Of a stretch of DNA of 61,890 bases, positions 31,715 through 40,247 are shown in pieces. Source of the stretch: Pseudofrankia coriaricola (lineage in GTDB: Bacteria > Actinomycetota > Actinomycetes > Frankiales > Frankiaceae); contig NZ_MBLO01000011.1 in NCBI RefSeq assembly GCF_001854805.1, positions 1 through 61,890 of the forward strand, in the 5' to 3' direction. How positions within the stretch are numbered: position 1 is the first letter of the stretch; every line of letters begins with the position of its first letter. The notes below the pieces were generated by a model. The model did not search any database, was not told the DNA's origin, and was given only the letters and a program-made list of their open reading frames with translations. The translations under genes were made by a program, and so were the position numbers.

Positions 31715-31916
31715 GCCGGCCGGGCCGCCGCGTCCGTCACCATCGCCCTGCCCCGCCCTCCTGGGGCCTCACAGCATGCCCGACCGCCCCGCTCGGCGGT
31801 CGAGTAGCGGCCAGCGCGGCCGAACCCCGCCCGCTGCCGTCCCTTATATCCCGTTATGTCACGTAGTCGCCAGTCGCCTTGGCCATGCCGCGTCTGCGCG
31901 GAGAAAGGGCATTCTC

Positions 31917-34499
31917 GTGACCACCACTAACGAGACGACGCTCGCCGCTGGGTCGCCGACCACCGCGTTCGCCCCCGCGCCGCGCGGCGCGGCGGACGAC
32001 GACCTCGCCGCCGGCCTGACCGCCGGCGGCGTCTCGGCGGCCACCGCAACCGTCTCGGCCACCACCAGCGCCATCTCGGCCACCACCACGGCCGTACCCC
32101 GGGCTCGGACCGCGCCCGCCCGCCTCCGCCCGCCCGCCGGCACCCCGGCGAGCGCCGCGCCCACCACGGCCGCGCCCACCCTCGCGGCCGTCCCGGCCCC
32201 CGCCGCGACGGCGTCCCGGGCCGCGCCCGTGGCTCGGCCCGCCGCGTCCGCCCTGGTCGTGCCCACCGTCGCCCCGGCCGGCGCCGAGATCCACGGCGAC
32301 GTGCTCGACGACATGCTGGACCGCGCCGTGACGCAGCTGCGCTCGTTGCAGGACGACGCCGGCTGGTGGAAGGGCGACCTGGAGAGCAACACCTCGATCG
32401 ACGCCGAGGACCTGATGCTGCGCAAGTGGCTCGGCCTCTGGAACCAGGAGCAAGCCGAGCTCACCGCCAGGTTCATCCGGTCGCGGCAGAACGCCGACGG
32501 CTCCTGGCCCATCTACCACGCCGGGCCGGGCGACCTCGCGCCGACGGTGGAGTCCTACGTCGCGCTGCGCCTCGTCGGCGACAGCCCGGACGCGCCGCAC
32601 ATGCGCGCCGCCGCCGCGTGGACGCGCGCCCACGGCGGCGTGCCGGCGGCCCGGATCTTCACCCGCATCTGGCTGGCGCTGTTCGGCTGGTGGCGCTGGG
32701 AGGACCTGCCGGTACTACCGCCGGAACTGATGCTCCTACCGGCGAAGGTGCCGCTGTCGATCTACAAGTTCGCCTCGTGGGGCCGGCAGACGATCGTCGC
32801 GATCACCGTGCTCATGGCCCGCCGGCCGACGGGGACCCCGCCGTTCCCGATCGACGAGCTCTTCCCGGCTCCGGCCCCGTCCACGAAGTCCCGTCGGCGT
32901 GGCCGCGCCGCGGGTGCCTGGGTGGACACGACCATCGACGGCCTTTTCCACGTCGGCGACGGTGACGTGGACGGCAACGGCTCCCTGGCGGCGCACCCAC
33001 CGGCGGGCGGCGCACCCGCGGCCCGCCTCGCCACCCCGGCGGCGCCGGTCGACGCGCCGAAGCGCCGAAGCGGCCGGGACGCCGCACCGGAGCCGCCGGA
33101 CGTGGCCGGCCGGGCCAAGGACGGCGGCGGGCCCGGCGTTCCGCTGCCCGGCGGCCTCTTGCGCAGGACCGGCACCCGCGCCGCCCGCGGGCTCAAGTCC
33201 GCCGCGCTCGAGCACCTCCCGTGGGACTGGATGTTCCACCGGGTCGACCGGGCGCTGCACATCTACCACCGGCACCCGGTCCGGCCGCTGCGCGCACTCG
33301 CCCTCGGCATCGCCGAGCGGTGGATCGTCGTACGTCAGGAGGCCGACGGCTGCTTCGGCGGGATCCAGCCGCCGACCGCCTACTCGATCATCGCGCTGCG
33401 TGTGCTCGGCTACCCGATGGACCATCCGGTCATCACCGCGGCGCTGCGCTCCCTCGACCTGTACAGCGTCACCCGCCCGGACGGCTCGCGGATGCAGGAG
33501 TCCTGCCAGTCGCCGGTCTGGGACACCTGCCTGGCGACGATCGCTCTGGCGGACGCCGGCCTCGCCACGAACGACCCGGCGCTGGTCCGCGCCGCCGACT
33601 GGCTGGTCGGCCAGGAGGTGACCGCCCGGCGCGGCGACTGGTCGGTTCCCATCCCCGACGTGCCGGTCGGCGGCTGGGCCTTCGAGTTCGAGAACGACAC
33701 CTATCCGGACGTCGACGACTCCGCCGAGGTGATGCTGGCGCTGATGCGAGTCGCCCATCCCCGGCCGGAGAAGGTCATGGCCGCGACCTACCGGGGCCTG
33801 CAGTGGGTGTTCGGCATGCAGTGCGCCGACGGCGGCTGGGGCGCGTTCGACGTCGACAACGCCGGCCACCTCGTCTACAAGATCCCGTTCGCGGACTTCG
33901 GCATGCTCACCGACCCGCCGTCGGCGGACGTGACCGCCCACGTCGTCGAGCTGCTCGGCGAGCTGGGCCTGGGCGACGACCCCCGCACGAAGCGCGGGGT
34001 CGAGTGGCTGCTGCACTCCCAGGAGGTCGACGGCTCCTGGTACGGCCGCTGGGGCGTCAACCACATCTACGGCACCGGCGGCGTCGTCCCGGCCCTGCGC
34101 GCCGCGGGCCTGCCCGCCTCCCACCCGGCGATCCAGCGCGCCGCCGACTGGCTGGTCTCCCGCCAGAACCCCGACGGTGGCTGGGGCGAGGACTGCTACT
34201 CCTACAACGACATGTCGACGGCCGGCATGGGCGTCTCCACGGCGTCGCAGACGGCGTGGGCGCTGCTCGCCCTGATCGCCGCCGGCCGGGTCGGAGACGG
34301 GGCCAAGGGCGAGGCCGCCGCCCGCGGCGTCGCGTGGCTCGCCGCCACCCAGACCGACGAGGGCAGCTGGGACGAGGACTACTACACCGGCACCGGCTTC
34401 GCCGGCTACTTCTACATCAACTACAACCTGTACCGGCTGGTCTGGCCGGTCATGGCCCTCGGCCGCTACCGCCGGGCGCTCGCGGGCGACGCCCACTGA
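31917..34499 (+). CDS. shc: Squalene-hopene cyclase with N-terminal extension and internal insert
   Basis: An 860-residue terpene cyclase that folds squalene into hopene or hopanol, the base of hopanoid membrane lipids. The protonating motif is DVDDSA (about residues 598-603, variant of DxDDTA), and several QW repeats are present (GGWGAFDVDN, DGSWYGRWGVNHIYGTGG, DGGWGEDCYSY, EGSWDEDYYTGTGFAGYFY). Two features are unusual: a roughly 120-residue Ala/Thr/Pro-rich N-terminus before EIHGDVLDDMLDRA, and a roughly 105-residue charged, low-complexity insert between DELFPAP and the alpha-helical SAALEHLPWDWMFHRVDR. Normal length is about 630-680. GTG at 31917 is the nearest start before the extension. 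Hopanoids form the diffusion barrier of nitrogen-fixing vesicles in Frankia, which supports the host guess. Confidence 0.95.
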   Translation: MTTTNETTLAAGSPTTAFAPAPRGAADDDLAAGLTAGGVSAATATVSATTSAISATTTAVPRARTAPARLRPPAGTPASAAPTTAAPTLAAVPAPAATASRAAPVARPAASALVVPTVAPAGAEIHGDVLDDMLDRAVTQLRSLQDDAGWWKGDLESNTSIDAEDLMLRKWLGLWNQEQAELTARFIRSRQNADGSWPIYHAGPGDLAPTVESYVALRLVGDSPDAPHMRAAAAWTRAHGGVPAARIFTRIWLALFGWWRWEDLPVLPPELMLLPAKVPLSIYKFASWGRQTIVAITVLMARRPTGTPPFPIDELFPAPAPSTKSRRRGRAAGAWVDTTIDGLFHVGDGDVDGNGSLAAHPPAGGAPAARLATPAAPVDAPKRRSGRDAAPEPPDVAGRAKDGGGPGVPLPGGLLRRTGTRAARGLKSAALEHLPWDWMFHRVDRALHIYHRHPVRPLRALALGIAERWIVVRQEADGCFGGIQPPTAYSIIALRVLGYPMDHPVITAALRSLDLYSVTRPDGSRMQESCQSPVWDTCLATIALADAGLATNDPALVRAADWLVGQEVTARRGDWSVPIPDVPVGGWAFEFENDTYPDVDDSAEVMLALMRVAHPRPEKVMAATYRGLQWVFGMQCADGGWGAFDVDNAGHLVYKIPFADFGMLTDPPSADVTAHVVELLGELGLGDDPRTKRGVEWLLHSQEVDGSWYGRWGVNHIYGTGGVVPALRAAGLPASHPAIQRAADWLVSRQNPDGGWGEDCYSYNDMSTAGMGVSTASQTAWALLALIAAGRVGDGAKGEAAARGVAWLAATQTDEGSWDEDYYTGTGFAGYFYINYNLYRLVWPVMALGRYRRALAGDAH

Positions 34500-34523
34500 G
34501 CCCTGGTCGCCTGGGTCTGGTTC

Positions 34524-34554
34524 GTGGGCCCGCCGGCCTTGCCGGCGGGCCCAC
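34524..34554 (+). terminator. Hairpin terminator after squalene-hopene cyclase
   Basis: Perfect 14-base arms starting GTGGGCCCGCCGGC around CTT, 25 bases after the stop and before the convergent XRE gene, so it may serve both. Confidence 0.75.
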
Positions 34555-34639
34555 GTCCGTTCTGAGGGTCGACGGCTCCGCGCGGTGCTCGCGCGCCACA
34601 CCCCACGGCTCACCCGGCTGACCGGTGCCCGGGGCGGCG

Positions 34640-35479
34640 CTAGCCGACGGGGGTCTGGGTGCCGAGGACGGCGAGGAGGGCGAGGCGGTCGGCGTCCCCG
34701 GAGCCGCGCTCCGCCGTGTAGATCATGATCCGCAGGTCGGCGCCGGCGACGGTGAGGATGTCGCAGTCCAGCGTGAGCGCGCCGGCGCGCGGATGGTCGA
34801 TCGTCTTGCGGGCCGACTCGTGGTGGCCCACGGCGCCCGAGTCCCACAGCTGGGCGAACCGGGGGCTGTCCGCCCGCAGGTCCGCGACCAGCCGCCGCAG
34901 CCGCTGGTCGGCCGGGTAGCGGGCCGCCGCGGCCCGCAGGTCGGCCACGATCGCCCGCTGGAAGGCGTCCAGCGCCTCTGGCGTGTGCCGTACGGGCGCG
35001 CCCAGGCCGTGGAAGTGGCGCCACACGGCGTTGCGCTCGTTGCCACGCCACCCCGACGGGTCACCGATCAGAGCCGTGTAGGGCTGGTTGGCGACCAGCA
35101 ACGTCCACGACGCGTCGTAGACCGCGACCGGCGTCCCGGCCAGCCGGTCCAGCAGCCGGTGGACGCCGGGGGTGAGGTGGACCGGCACCGTCTCCGGGCC
35201 GGGCGGCGCGAGGCCCGCGAGCCGGAACAGGTGCGCACGTTCGGCACCCGCGAGGCGCAGCGCCCTGGCGAGGGACTCGACAACCTGCGCCGACGGGTTG
35301 GACGCCCGGCCCTGCTCCAGGCGGGTCACGTAGTCGACGGAGATCCCGGCCAGCAGGGCGAGCTCCTCGCGGCGCAGCCCGGGCGCGCGCCGGGGGCCAC
35401 CCGCCGGCAGCCCGGCCGTGTCGGGCGGGACGCGGTCACGCCAGCGGCGCACCGCCCGCCCGAACTCCGCCGTCGCCAT
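34640..35479 (-). CDS. XRE-family regulator with MmyB-like ligand domain
   Basis: A 279-residue regulator. The N-terminal helix-turn-helix is LRREELALLAGISVDYVTRLEQGR (about residues 35-58; LAGISVDYVTRLEQG is a hallmark of this family), followed by the MmyB-like ligand-binding domain with AVYDASWTLLVANQPYTAL, NAVWRHF and HHESARKTIDHPRAG, and the end TLDCDILTVAGADLRIMIYT. The family senses fatty acids or other ligands and typically represses a divergent SDR gene. Here the SDR start lies 102 bases away, fitting that arrangement exactly. Confidence 0.9.
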   Translation of the reverse strand: MATAEFGRAVRRWRDRVPPDTAGLPAGGPRRAPGLRREELALLAGISVDYVTRLEQGRASNPSAQVVESLARALRLAGAERAHLFRLAGLAPPGPETVPVHLTPGVHRLLDRLAGTPVAVYDASWTLLVANQPYTALIGDPSGWRGNERNAVWRHFHGLGAPVRHTPEALDAFQRAIVADLRAAAARYPADQRLRRLVADLRADSPRFAQLWDSGAVGHHESARKTIDHPRAGALTLDCDILTVAGADLRIMIYTAERGSGDADRLALLAVLGTQTPVG

Positions 35480-35581
35480 GTCCCCAGTGTGCGCGGGTCC
35501 GCCCCGCGGCAACCTGGTACCGGTGTTCCCAGGAAGACGGGACGCCTGGCAGGGTTCGCAGACCGGACGCAGCCTGGACGC

Positions 35582-36289
35582 ATGACAACGACACTGGTCA
35601 CGGGAGCGAACAAGGGCCTCGGCTTCGAGGCCGCCCGCCGGCTGATCGCCGCCGGCCACATCGTCTACCTCGGTTCCAGGGACGCCGAGCGCGGCAGGCG
35701 GGCCGCGGACGAGCTGGGGGCGCTGCTGCTGCCGCTCGACGTCACCGATGACGCGTCGGTCGCCGCCGCCGCGAAGACCGTCGAGGAGGGCGGCGGGCTG
35801 GACGTCCTGGTCAACAACGCCGGCATCGAGGCCCGCGGCGCCGGCAACACCGTGCCCCCGCCCGCGGAGCTGACCGCCGACGCGATGCGGCACCTGTTCG
35901 AGACGAACGTCTTCGGCGTCGTCCGCGTCACCCATGCGTTCCTGCCGCTGCTGCGCCGCTCGGCCGCGCCGGTCATCGTCAACGTCAGCAGCGGCCTCGG
36001 CTCACTCGCCCAGGCCAGCGACCGCGGCGTGCCCGCCTACCACTACCCGGGCGTCGAGTACCCGGCGTCGAAGGCCGCGCTCAACATGGTCACCGTCCAG
36101 TACGCGAAGGCGTTCCCCGCCATCCGGGTCAACGCGGCCGACCCGGGCTTCACGAACACCGACCTCAACGGCCGCACGGGTACTCAGACCGTCGAGGAGG
36201 GTGCCGAGATCATCGTCCGCCTGGCCCAGCTCGGCCCCGACGGCCCCACCGGCGGCTACTTCTCCGCCGCCGGCCCGGTCCCCTGGTAG
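35582..36289 (+). CDS. Short-chain dehydrogenase/reductase
   Basis: A 235-residue classical SDR. The NADP-binding motif TGANKGLGFEAARRL (residues 7-21) with Arg-rich GSRDAERGRRA favours NADPH. NNAGIEARG precedes the catalytic Ser in VNVSSGLGS and the Tyr/Lys pair in YPASKAALN (Y-x3-K). The PGFTNTDLNG end is usual. Divergent from its probable XRE/MmyB repressor. Substrate is likely a small carbonyl compound. Confidence 0.92.
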   Translation: MTTTLVTGANKGLGFEAARRLIAAGHIVYLGSRDAERGRRAADELGALLLPLDVTDDASVAAAAKTVEEGGGLDVLVNNAGIEARGAGNTVPPPAELTADAMRHLFETNVFGVVRVTHAFLPLLRRSAAPVIVNVSSGLGSLAQASDRGVPAYHYPGVEYPASKAALNMVTVQYAKAFPAIRVNAADPGFTNTDLNGRTGTQTVEEGAEIIVRLAQLGPDGPTGGYFSAAGPVPW

Positions 36290-36385
36290 CACGGGGTCCC
36301 GGCGGCGGGCACCGCCAACCGGAGGCACACCAGGGCGTTCCCGTGGACGCTTTCCCGTGGATCCTTTTCGCGCGGCTCCTGGCGG

Positions 36386-37585
36386 TCAGACGACATGGTC
36401 GGGGGCGGGGGTGGCGGCCATCAGGTCGCCGAGGCGGCGGGACTGCTCGCCGGCGCCACCGAGGGTGAACTCGAGCTGCTTGGCGTGCAGGAAGTAGCGG
36501 TGGACGAAGTACTCCTCGGCGATGCCCATGCCGCCGTGCACGTGGACGACGGCGCTCGCGACCCGGTGGCCGCCGTCGGCCGCCCAGAACTTCGCGGTGG
36601 CGACCGCCGCCGAGGCGTCCCACCCCTCGGCGAGCTGCCAGGCGGCCTGCCACATCGTCAGGCGGATCGCCTCGACGTCGATGTAGCAGTCCGCGAGCCG
36701 GTGCCCGACCGCCTGGAACGAGCCGATCGGGCGGCCGAACTGGTGGCGGTTGCTCGTGTATTCGGCGGCCGCGCGCATCGCGCGCTCGGTGACGCCGAGC
36801 TGCAGCGCGCACAGGCCGAGCGTCGCCCGGTCGCGCAGCGCCACCGCCGCGGCGTTGCCCTCGGGCGCCGCCAGGCCGCCGAGGAGCGCGTCGTCGCCGA
36901 CCACGACGCCGTCCAGCCGTAGCAGGCCGGCGATCTCGCGGGCCGTGGTGAGCTGCGGCTCGACGGTGGCCCCGGCGGCGGCCGGGTCGACGAGGAACAG
37001 GCCGACGCCCGTCTCGGTGCGCGCCGGGACGAGGACCGCGTCCGCGACCGTCGCGAACGGCACGGCCGTCTTGATCCCGTCCAGCCGCCAACCGCCGCCG
37101 GGGCCGACGCCGCCGTCCGGGCCTGGGCCGGCGCCAGCCAGTCTGGTCGCGATCGTGGCCGGAGCGGCGGCGTCCGCGCCCCGCGGCTCGGCGAGCGCGA
37201 CCGTGAGGATCTTCTCGCCGGCGACGAGGCCGGGCAGCCAGTCACGCCGCTGGGCCTCGGTGCCGTAGGCGGCGACCGCGCCGGCGGCGACTGTCGCCGA
37301 GGCCCACAGCGGCACCGGTGCGAGCACCCGCCCGGCCTCCTCCAGCACCAGGCACTCCTCGAGGACCCCGTAGCCCAGGCCGCCGTACTCGGCCGGCACG
37401 CCGACGCCGAGCAGGTTCGCCTTCGCGAGCTCCGCCCACAGCTCGCGGTCGAACCGCGGCTCGCCGGTGCCGGCGAGGACGCCCGCCTCCAGCGTGGTCA
37501 GGCGATCGGGGGTGACCCGTTCCGTGAGGATCTGCCTGGCCAGCGCGGCCAGGTCGCGCTGTTCCTCGGTCTGGGCGAAGTCCAT
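36386..37585 (-). CDS. Acyl-CoA dehydrogenase (FadE-like)
   Basis: A 399-residue FAD-dependent acyl-CoA dehydrogenase. It starts MDFAQTEEQRDLAALARQI. The middle has AEYGGLGYGVLEECLVLEEAG, and the C-terminal helices include NRHQFGRPIGSFQAVGHRLA and the FAD-site VHVHGGMGIAEEYFVHRYF. A Gly/Pro-rich loop (GPGPDGGVGPGGG) is inserted in the beta domain. The usual catalytic Glu position is hard to fix by eye, as in the subunits of heterotetrameric steroid-type dehydrogenases. It diverges from a second FadE gene with a KstR-like site between them, so the two probably form an alpha2beta2 complex on steroid side-chain or similar acyl-CoAs. Confidence 0.88.
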   Translation of the reverse strand: MDFAQTEEQRDLAALARQILTERVTPDRLTTLEAGVLAGTGEPRFDRELWAELAKANLLGVGVPAEYGGLGYGVLEECLVLEEAGRVLAPVPLWASATVAAGAVAAYGTEAQRRDWLPGLVAGEKILTVALAEPRGADAAAPATIATRLAGAGPGPDGGVGPGGGWRLDGIKTAVPFATVADAVLVPARTETGVGLFLVDPAAAGATVEPQLTTAREIAGLLRLDGVVVGDDALLGGLAAPEGNAAAVALRDRATLGLCALQLGVTERAMRAAAEYTSNRHQFGRPIGSFQAVGHRLADCYIDVEAIRLTMWQAAWQLAEGWDASAAVATAKFWAADGGHRVASAVVHVHGGMGIAEEYFVHRYFLHAKQLEFTLGGAGEQSRRLGDLMAATPAPDHVV

Positions 37586-37672
37586 GCCGTGGCTCCTCGC
37601 GAGAAGGCTTGGTCGTCAGCGGGCCACCCGCCGAGGACCCGGTGGTCCACGGACGGGCGAGTAACCAATAAC

Positions 37673-37686
37673 GAGAACTTGTTCTA
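37673..37686. promoter_or_regulatory. KstR-like operator between divergent fadE genes
   Basis: GAGAACTTGTTCTA matches the KstR consensus TAGAAC-N2-GTTCTA at 11 of the 12 defined positions (only the first base differs). KstR is the TetR repressor of cholesterol catabolism in mycobacteria and rhodococci. The site sits in the 211-base promoter space of both genes. Confidence 0.6.
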
Positions 37687-37796
37687 GTACCGCGCTAGCA
37701 TCGGGTCAACCGCGACCTGATGACCCATCAGGTCTCGTCGGGTACGCCGGGCTCACGGGATACGCCGTGACGGCCGGCCGCGACAGGAGAGCGCCG

Positions 37797-38987
37797 ATGC
37801 GAGTCGCCTACACCGCGGCGCAGGAGGACCTGCGCCGCGAGCTGCGCGAGTACTTCGCCGCCATGGTCACGCCCGAGCTCGGCGCCGAGCTCGCCGGCGG
37901 CGAGTCGACCCTGAAAGGCAAGGACGGCGCCTACTGCCGGGCCATCCGCCAGATGGGCAAGGACGGCTGGCTCGGCATCGGCTGGCCGACCCAGTACGGC
38001 GGCCAGAACCGGTCGATGCTGGAACAGCTGATCTTCGGCGACGAGGCGACGCTGGCCGGGGTGCCGATCCCGCTGCTGACGCTGAACAGCGTCGGCCCGG
38101 CGATCATGGAGTACGGCACCCAGGAGCAGAAGGACTTCTTCCTGCCGAGAATCCTCGCCGGCGAGCTGCACTTCTCGATCGGCTACTCGGAGCCGGGCGC
38201 CGGCACCGACCTCGCGAGCCTTCTCACCCGCGCCGAGCGCGACGGCGACGGCTGGGTGATCAACGGCCAGAAGATGTGGACGTCCGTCATCCAGGTCGCC
38301 GACTACGTGTGGCTCGCCGCCCGCACCGACCCCGACCTGCCGCGCCACCGCGGCCTGTCGGTGTTCTGCGTGCCCACCGACGCCCCCGGGTTCTCGTGGA
38401 CGCCGGTGCCCACCATCTCCGGCGGCATCACCAGCCAGACCTTCTACACCGACGTCCACGTGCCGGCCGAGGCTCTGGTCGGCGAGGTGAACGGCGGCTG
38501 GAAGCTGATCACCGGCCAGCTCAACCACGAACGGGTCGCGCTGTGCTCGGCCGCCGGCATCCAGCAGCTGCTGCTGTGGACGCGGCGGTGGGGCGAGGCG
38601 ACCGAGGCCCCGGAGGGCGGCCGGGTCATCGACCGCCCGCTGGTCCGGCGCAACCTCGGCACGGTCCACGCCAAGGTCGAGTTCCTCAAACTGATCAACT
38701 GGAAGATCGCCTGGGGCGTCGACCACGGCGCCCAGCTCGGGCCGGCCCAGGCCAGCGCGACGAAGATCTTCGGCACCGAGTTCGCCGTCGAGGCATACCG
38801 CCTGCTGATGGAATGCCTCGAGGACGAGGCGGTCCTCATGTCGGGCTCGCCGGGCGCGGTGCTCGCCGGCCGGCTCGAGCGCGCTTACCGACAGATCCTC
38901 ATGCTCACCTTCGGCGGCGGCACCAACGAGATCCAGCGCGACATGATCGCGATGCTGGGCCTCGGCATGCCGCGCCCGCCGCGGTGA
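37797..38987 (+). CDS. Acyl-CoA dehydrogenase (FadE-like)
   Basis: A 396-residue acyl-CoA dehydrogenase. ATG at 37797 is preceded by AGGAG. Motifs: GWLGIGWPTQYGGQNRSMLE, FSIGYSEPGAGTDLASL (FAD/substrate-binding), GQKMWTSVIQVADYVWLAARTD (beta domain) and the C-terminal GGGTNEIQRDMIAMLGLG, the typical end of the family. The closest architecture is the FadE26/FadE29-type subunit of the steroid side-chain dehydrogenases. Divergent FadE partner and KstR-like site support that; fatty-acid beta-oxidation is the alternative. Confidence 0.9.
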   Translation: MRVAYTAAQEDLRRELREYFAAMVTPELGAELAGGESTLKGKDGAYCRAIRQMGKDGWLGIGWPTQYGGQNRSMLEQLIFGDEATLAGVPIPLLTLNSVGPAIMEYGTQEQKDFFLPRILAGELHFSIGYSEPGAGTDLASLLTRAERDGDGWVINGQKMWTSVIQVADYVWLAARTDPDLPRHRGLSVFCVPTDAPGFSWTPVPTISGGITSQTFYTDVHVPAEALVGEVNGGWKLITGQLNHERVALCSAAGIQQLLLWTRRWGEATEAPEGGRVIDRPLVRRNLGTVHAKVEFLKLINWKIAWGVDHGAQLGPAQASATKIFGTEFAVEAYRLLMECLEDEAVLMSGSPGAVLAGRLERAYRQILMLTFGGGTNEIQRDMIAMLGLGMPRPPR

Positions 38988-39287
38988 GGCCGTCTCCGCC
39001 GGCGGCACCCCCGACGTCGATCACTTTTGGTAGCGGTGTCGACACGGCTGAACGGGCGTCTGAGGCCCCGTTCAGGGATGCCCGGGGTGCCGGGAAGGGA
39101 GCATCACCCCAGCTCAGGGGTGCCACCCGCCCGCCGCGCCCACCCCAGCGCCGAACCGTGTCAGATCAGCCCGTCTATAGACAGGCCCATCCAACACACA
39201 TCGCTGACCCCGTTTCGAACCGTGTCGGATCAGCCTGCCTATAGGCAGGGCCATCCGACACGGTTCGCGCGTCCGAGGAGAGTCCGC
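38988..39287. other. Intergenic with two composite palindromes
   Basis: About 300 bases between fadE and the enoyl-CoA hydratase gene on the same strand. The second half consists of two related palindromic units, listed separately. The first half has no visible feature. Confidence 0.6.
39152..39267. repeat. Two tandem composite palindromes
   Basis: Unit 1 (39152-39198) and unit 2 (39216-39267) share the plan CGAACCGTGTCRGATCAG, a TATA-centred inner palindrome, then ATCC-R-ACAC. In unit 2 the outer arms CGAACCGTGTCGGAT and ATCCGACACGGTTCG match over 15 bases and the core CTGCCTATAGGCAG is a perfect 14-base palindrome. In unit 1 the core is GTCTATAGAC and the right arm is decayed. Either a tandem operator or a small mobile palindromic element; it ends 21 bases before the hydratase start codon. 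Confidence 0.7.
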
Positions 39288-40100
39288 GTGACCGAGTCCG
39301 AGCCGCACGCGCTCGTCACCCGCGACGGCCATGTCCTGGTCGTCACGATGAACCGCCCGCACGCCCGCAACGCGATCACCCCCGAGATGATCGGCATCCT
39401 CGAGAAGGCCTGGGACGAGGTCAACGCGGACCCGGAGATCCGGGTCGCCGTGCTCACCGGCGCCGGCGGCGCGTTCAGCTCCGGAGCCGACCTCAAGCAG
39501 ATGTCCGCTCGCCCGCCCGGCGAGGCGTTCCGCGGTGACGGGGACGGCACCCGCCTCACGATGGACCTGTCCGTCATGAAATGGATCATGAAGCGGTTCG
39601 TCCTCACCAAGCCGCTCATCGCGGCCGTCGAGGGGCCGGCGATCGCCGGCGGCACCGAGATCCTGCAGGCGACCGACATCCGGGTCGCGGGCGAGTCGGC
39701 GAGGTTCGGCGTCTCGGAGGTCCGCTGGGGCCTGTTCCCGCTGGGCGGGTCCGCGGTCCGGCTGCGCCGCCAGGTCCCCTACGCGGTGGCCGCGGACCTG
39801 CTGCTCACCGGCCGGCACCTCGGGGCGGCCGAGGCCAAGGAGATCGGCCTGGTCAACCACGTCGTCCCGGACGGGACGGCCCTGGAGCGGGCCATGGAGA
39901 TCGCGCGCGCGATCGCCGCGAACGGGCCGGTGGCCGTGCAGGCCGTGCTGCGCGTACTGCGGGAGACCGAGTCGCTGCCCGAGGACGAGGCGTTCCGCGT
40001 CGAGTCCGAGCTCGGCATGCGGGTGTACCTCAGCGACGACGCGAAGATCGGCCCACGCGCGTTCGCCGCGAAACAGACCCCCCGGTTCAGCGGCCGCTGA
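39288..40100 (+). CDS. Enoyl-CoA hydratase/isomerase
   Basis: A 270-residue crotonase-fold enzyme. GTG at 39288 is preceded by GAGGAG. Oxyanion-hole stretch [19 protein letters not shown] and [20 protein letters not shown] are present, and the two catalytic acids lie near GTEIL and [13 protein letters not shown]. The family resembles the EchA19-like hydratases of steroid side-chain oxidation. It is followed 147 bases later by a FadD19-like ligase gene and probably belongs with it. Confidence 0.9.
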   Translation: MTESEPHALVTRDGHVLVVTMNRPHARNAITPEMIGILEKAWDEVNADPEIRVAVLTGAGGAFSSGADLKQMSARPPGEAFRGDGDGTRLTMDLSVMKWIMKRFVLTKPLIAAVEGPAIAGGTEILQATDIRVAGESARFGVSEVRWGLFPLGGSAVRLRRQVPYAVAADLLLTGRHLGAAEAKEIGLVNHVVPDGTALERAMEIARAIAANGPVAVQAVLRVLRETESLPEDEAFRVESELGMRVYLSDDAKIGPRAFAAKQTPRFSGR

Positions 40101-40150
40101 GCCCCCGGCGGGCCTGTGACCTCTCGTAACGGCGCATCAGCGCTGTGCCC

Positions 40151-40189
40151 GGGGTCCCTGCCGGATCGGCGAAGCCGATCTGGGAGGTC
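40151..40189. repeat. REP-type palindromic repeat
   Basis: A 39-base element, identical to the reverse complement of 2686-2724 inside tRNA-Gly and close to 26694-26732. It lies in the 147-base gap between the hydratase and ligase genes. Confidence 0.8.
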
Positions 40190-40247
40190 TGCCAGCCACC
40201 TCGCCGGCCCGGACCCGGCCGGCCGCAGTCGCCCAGTGGGAGACGTC

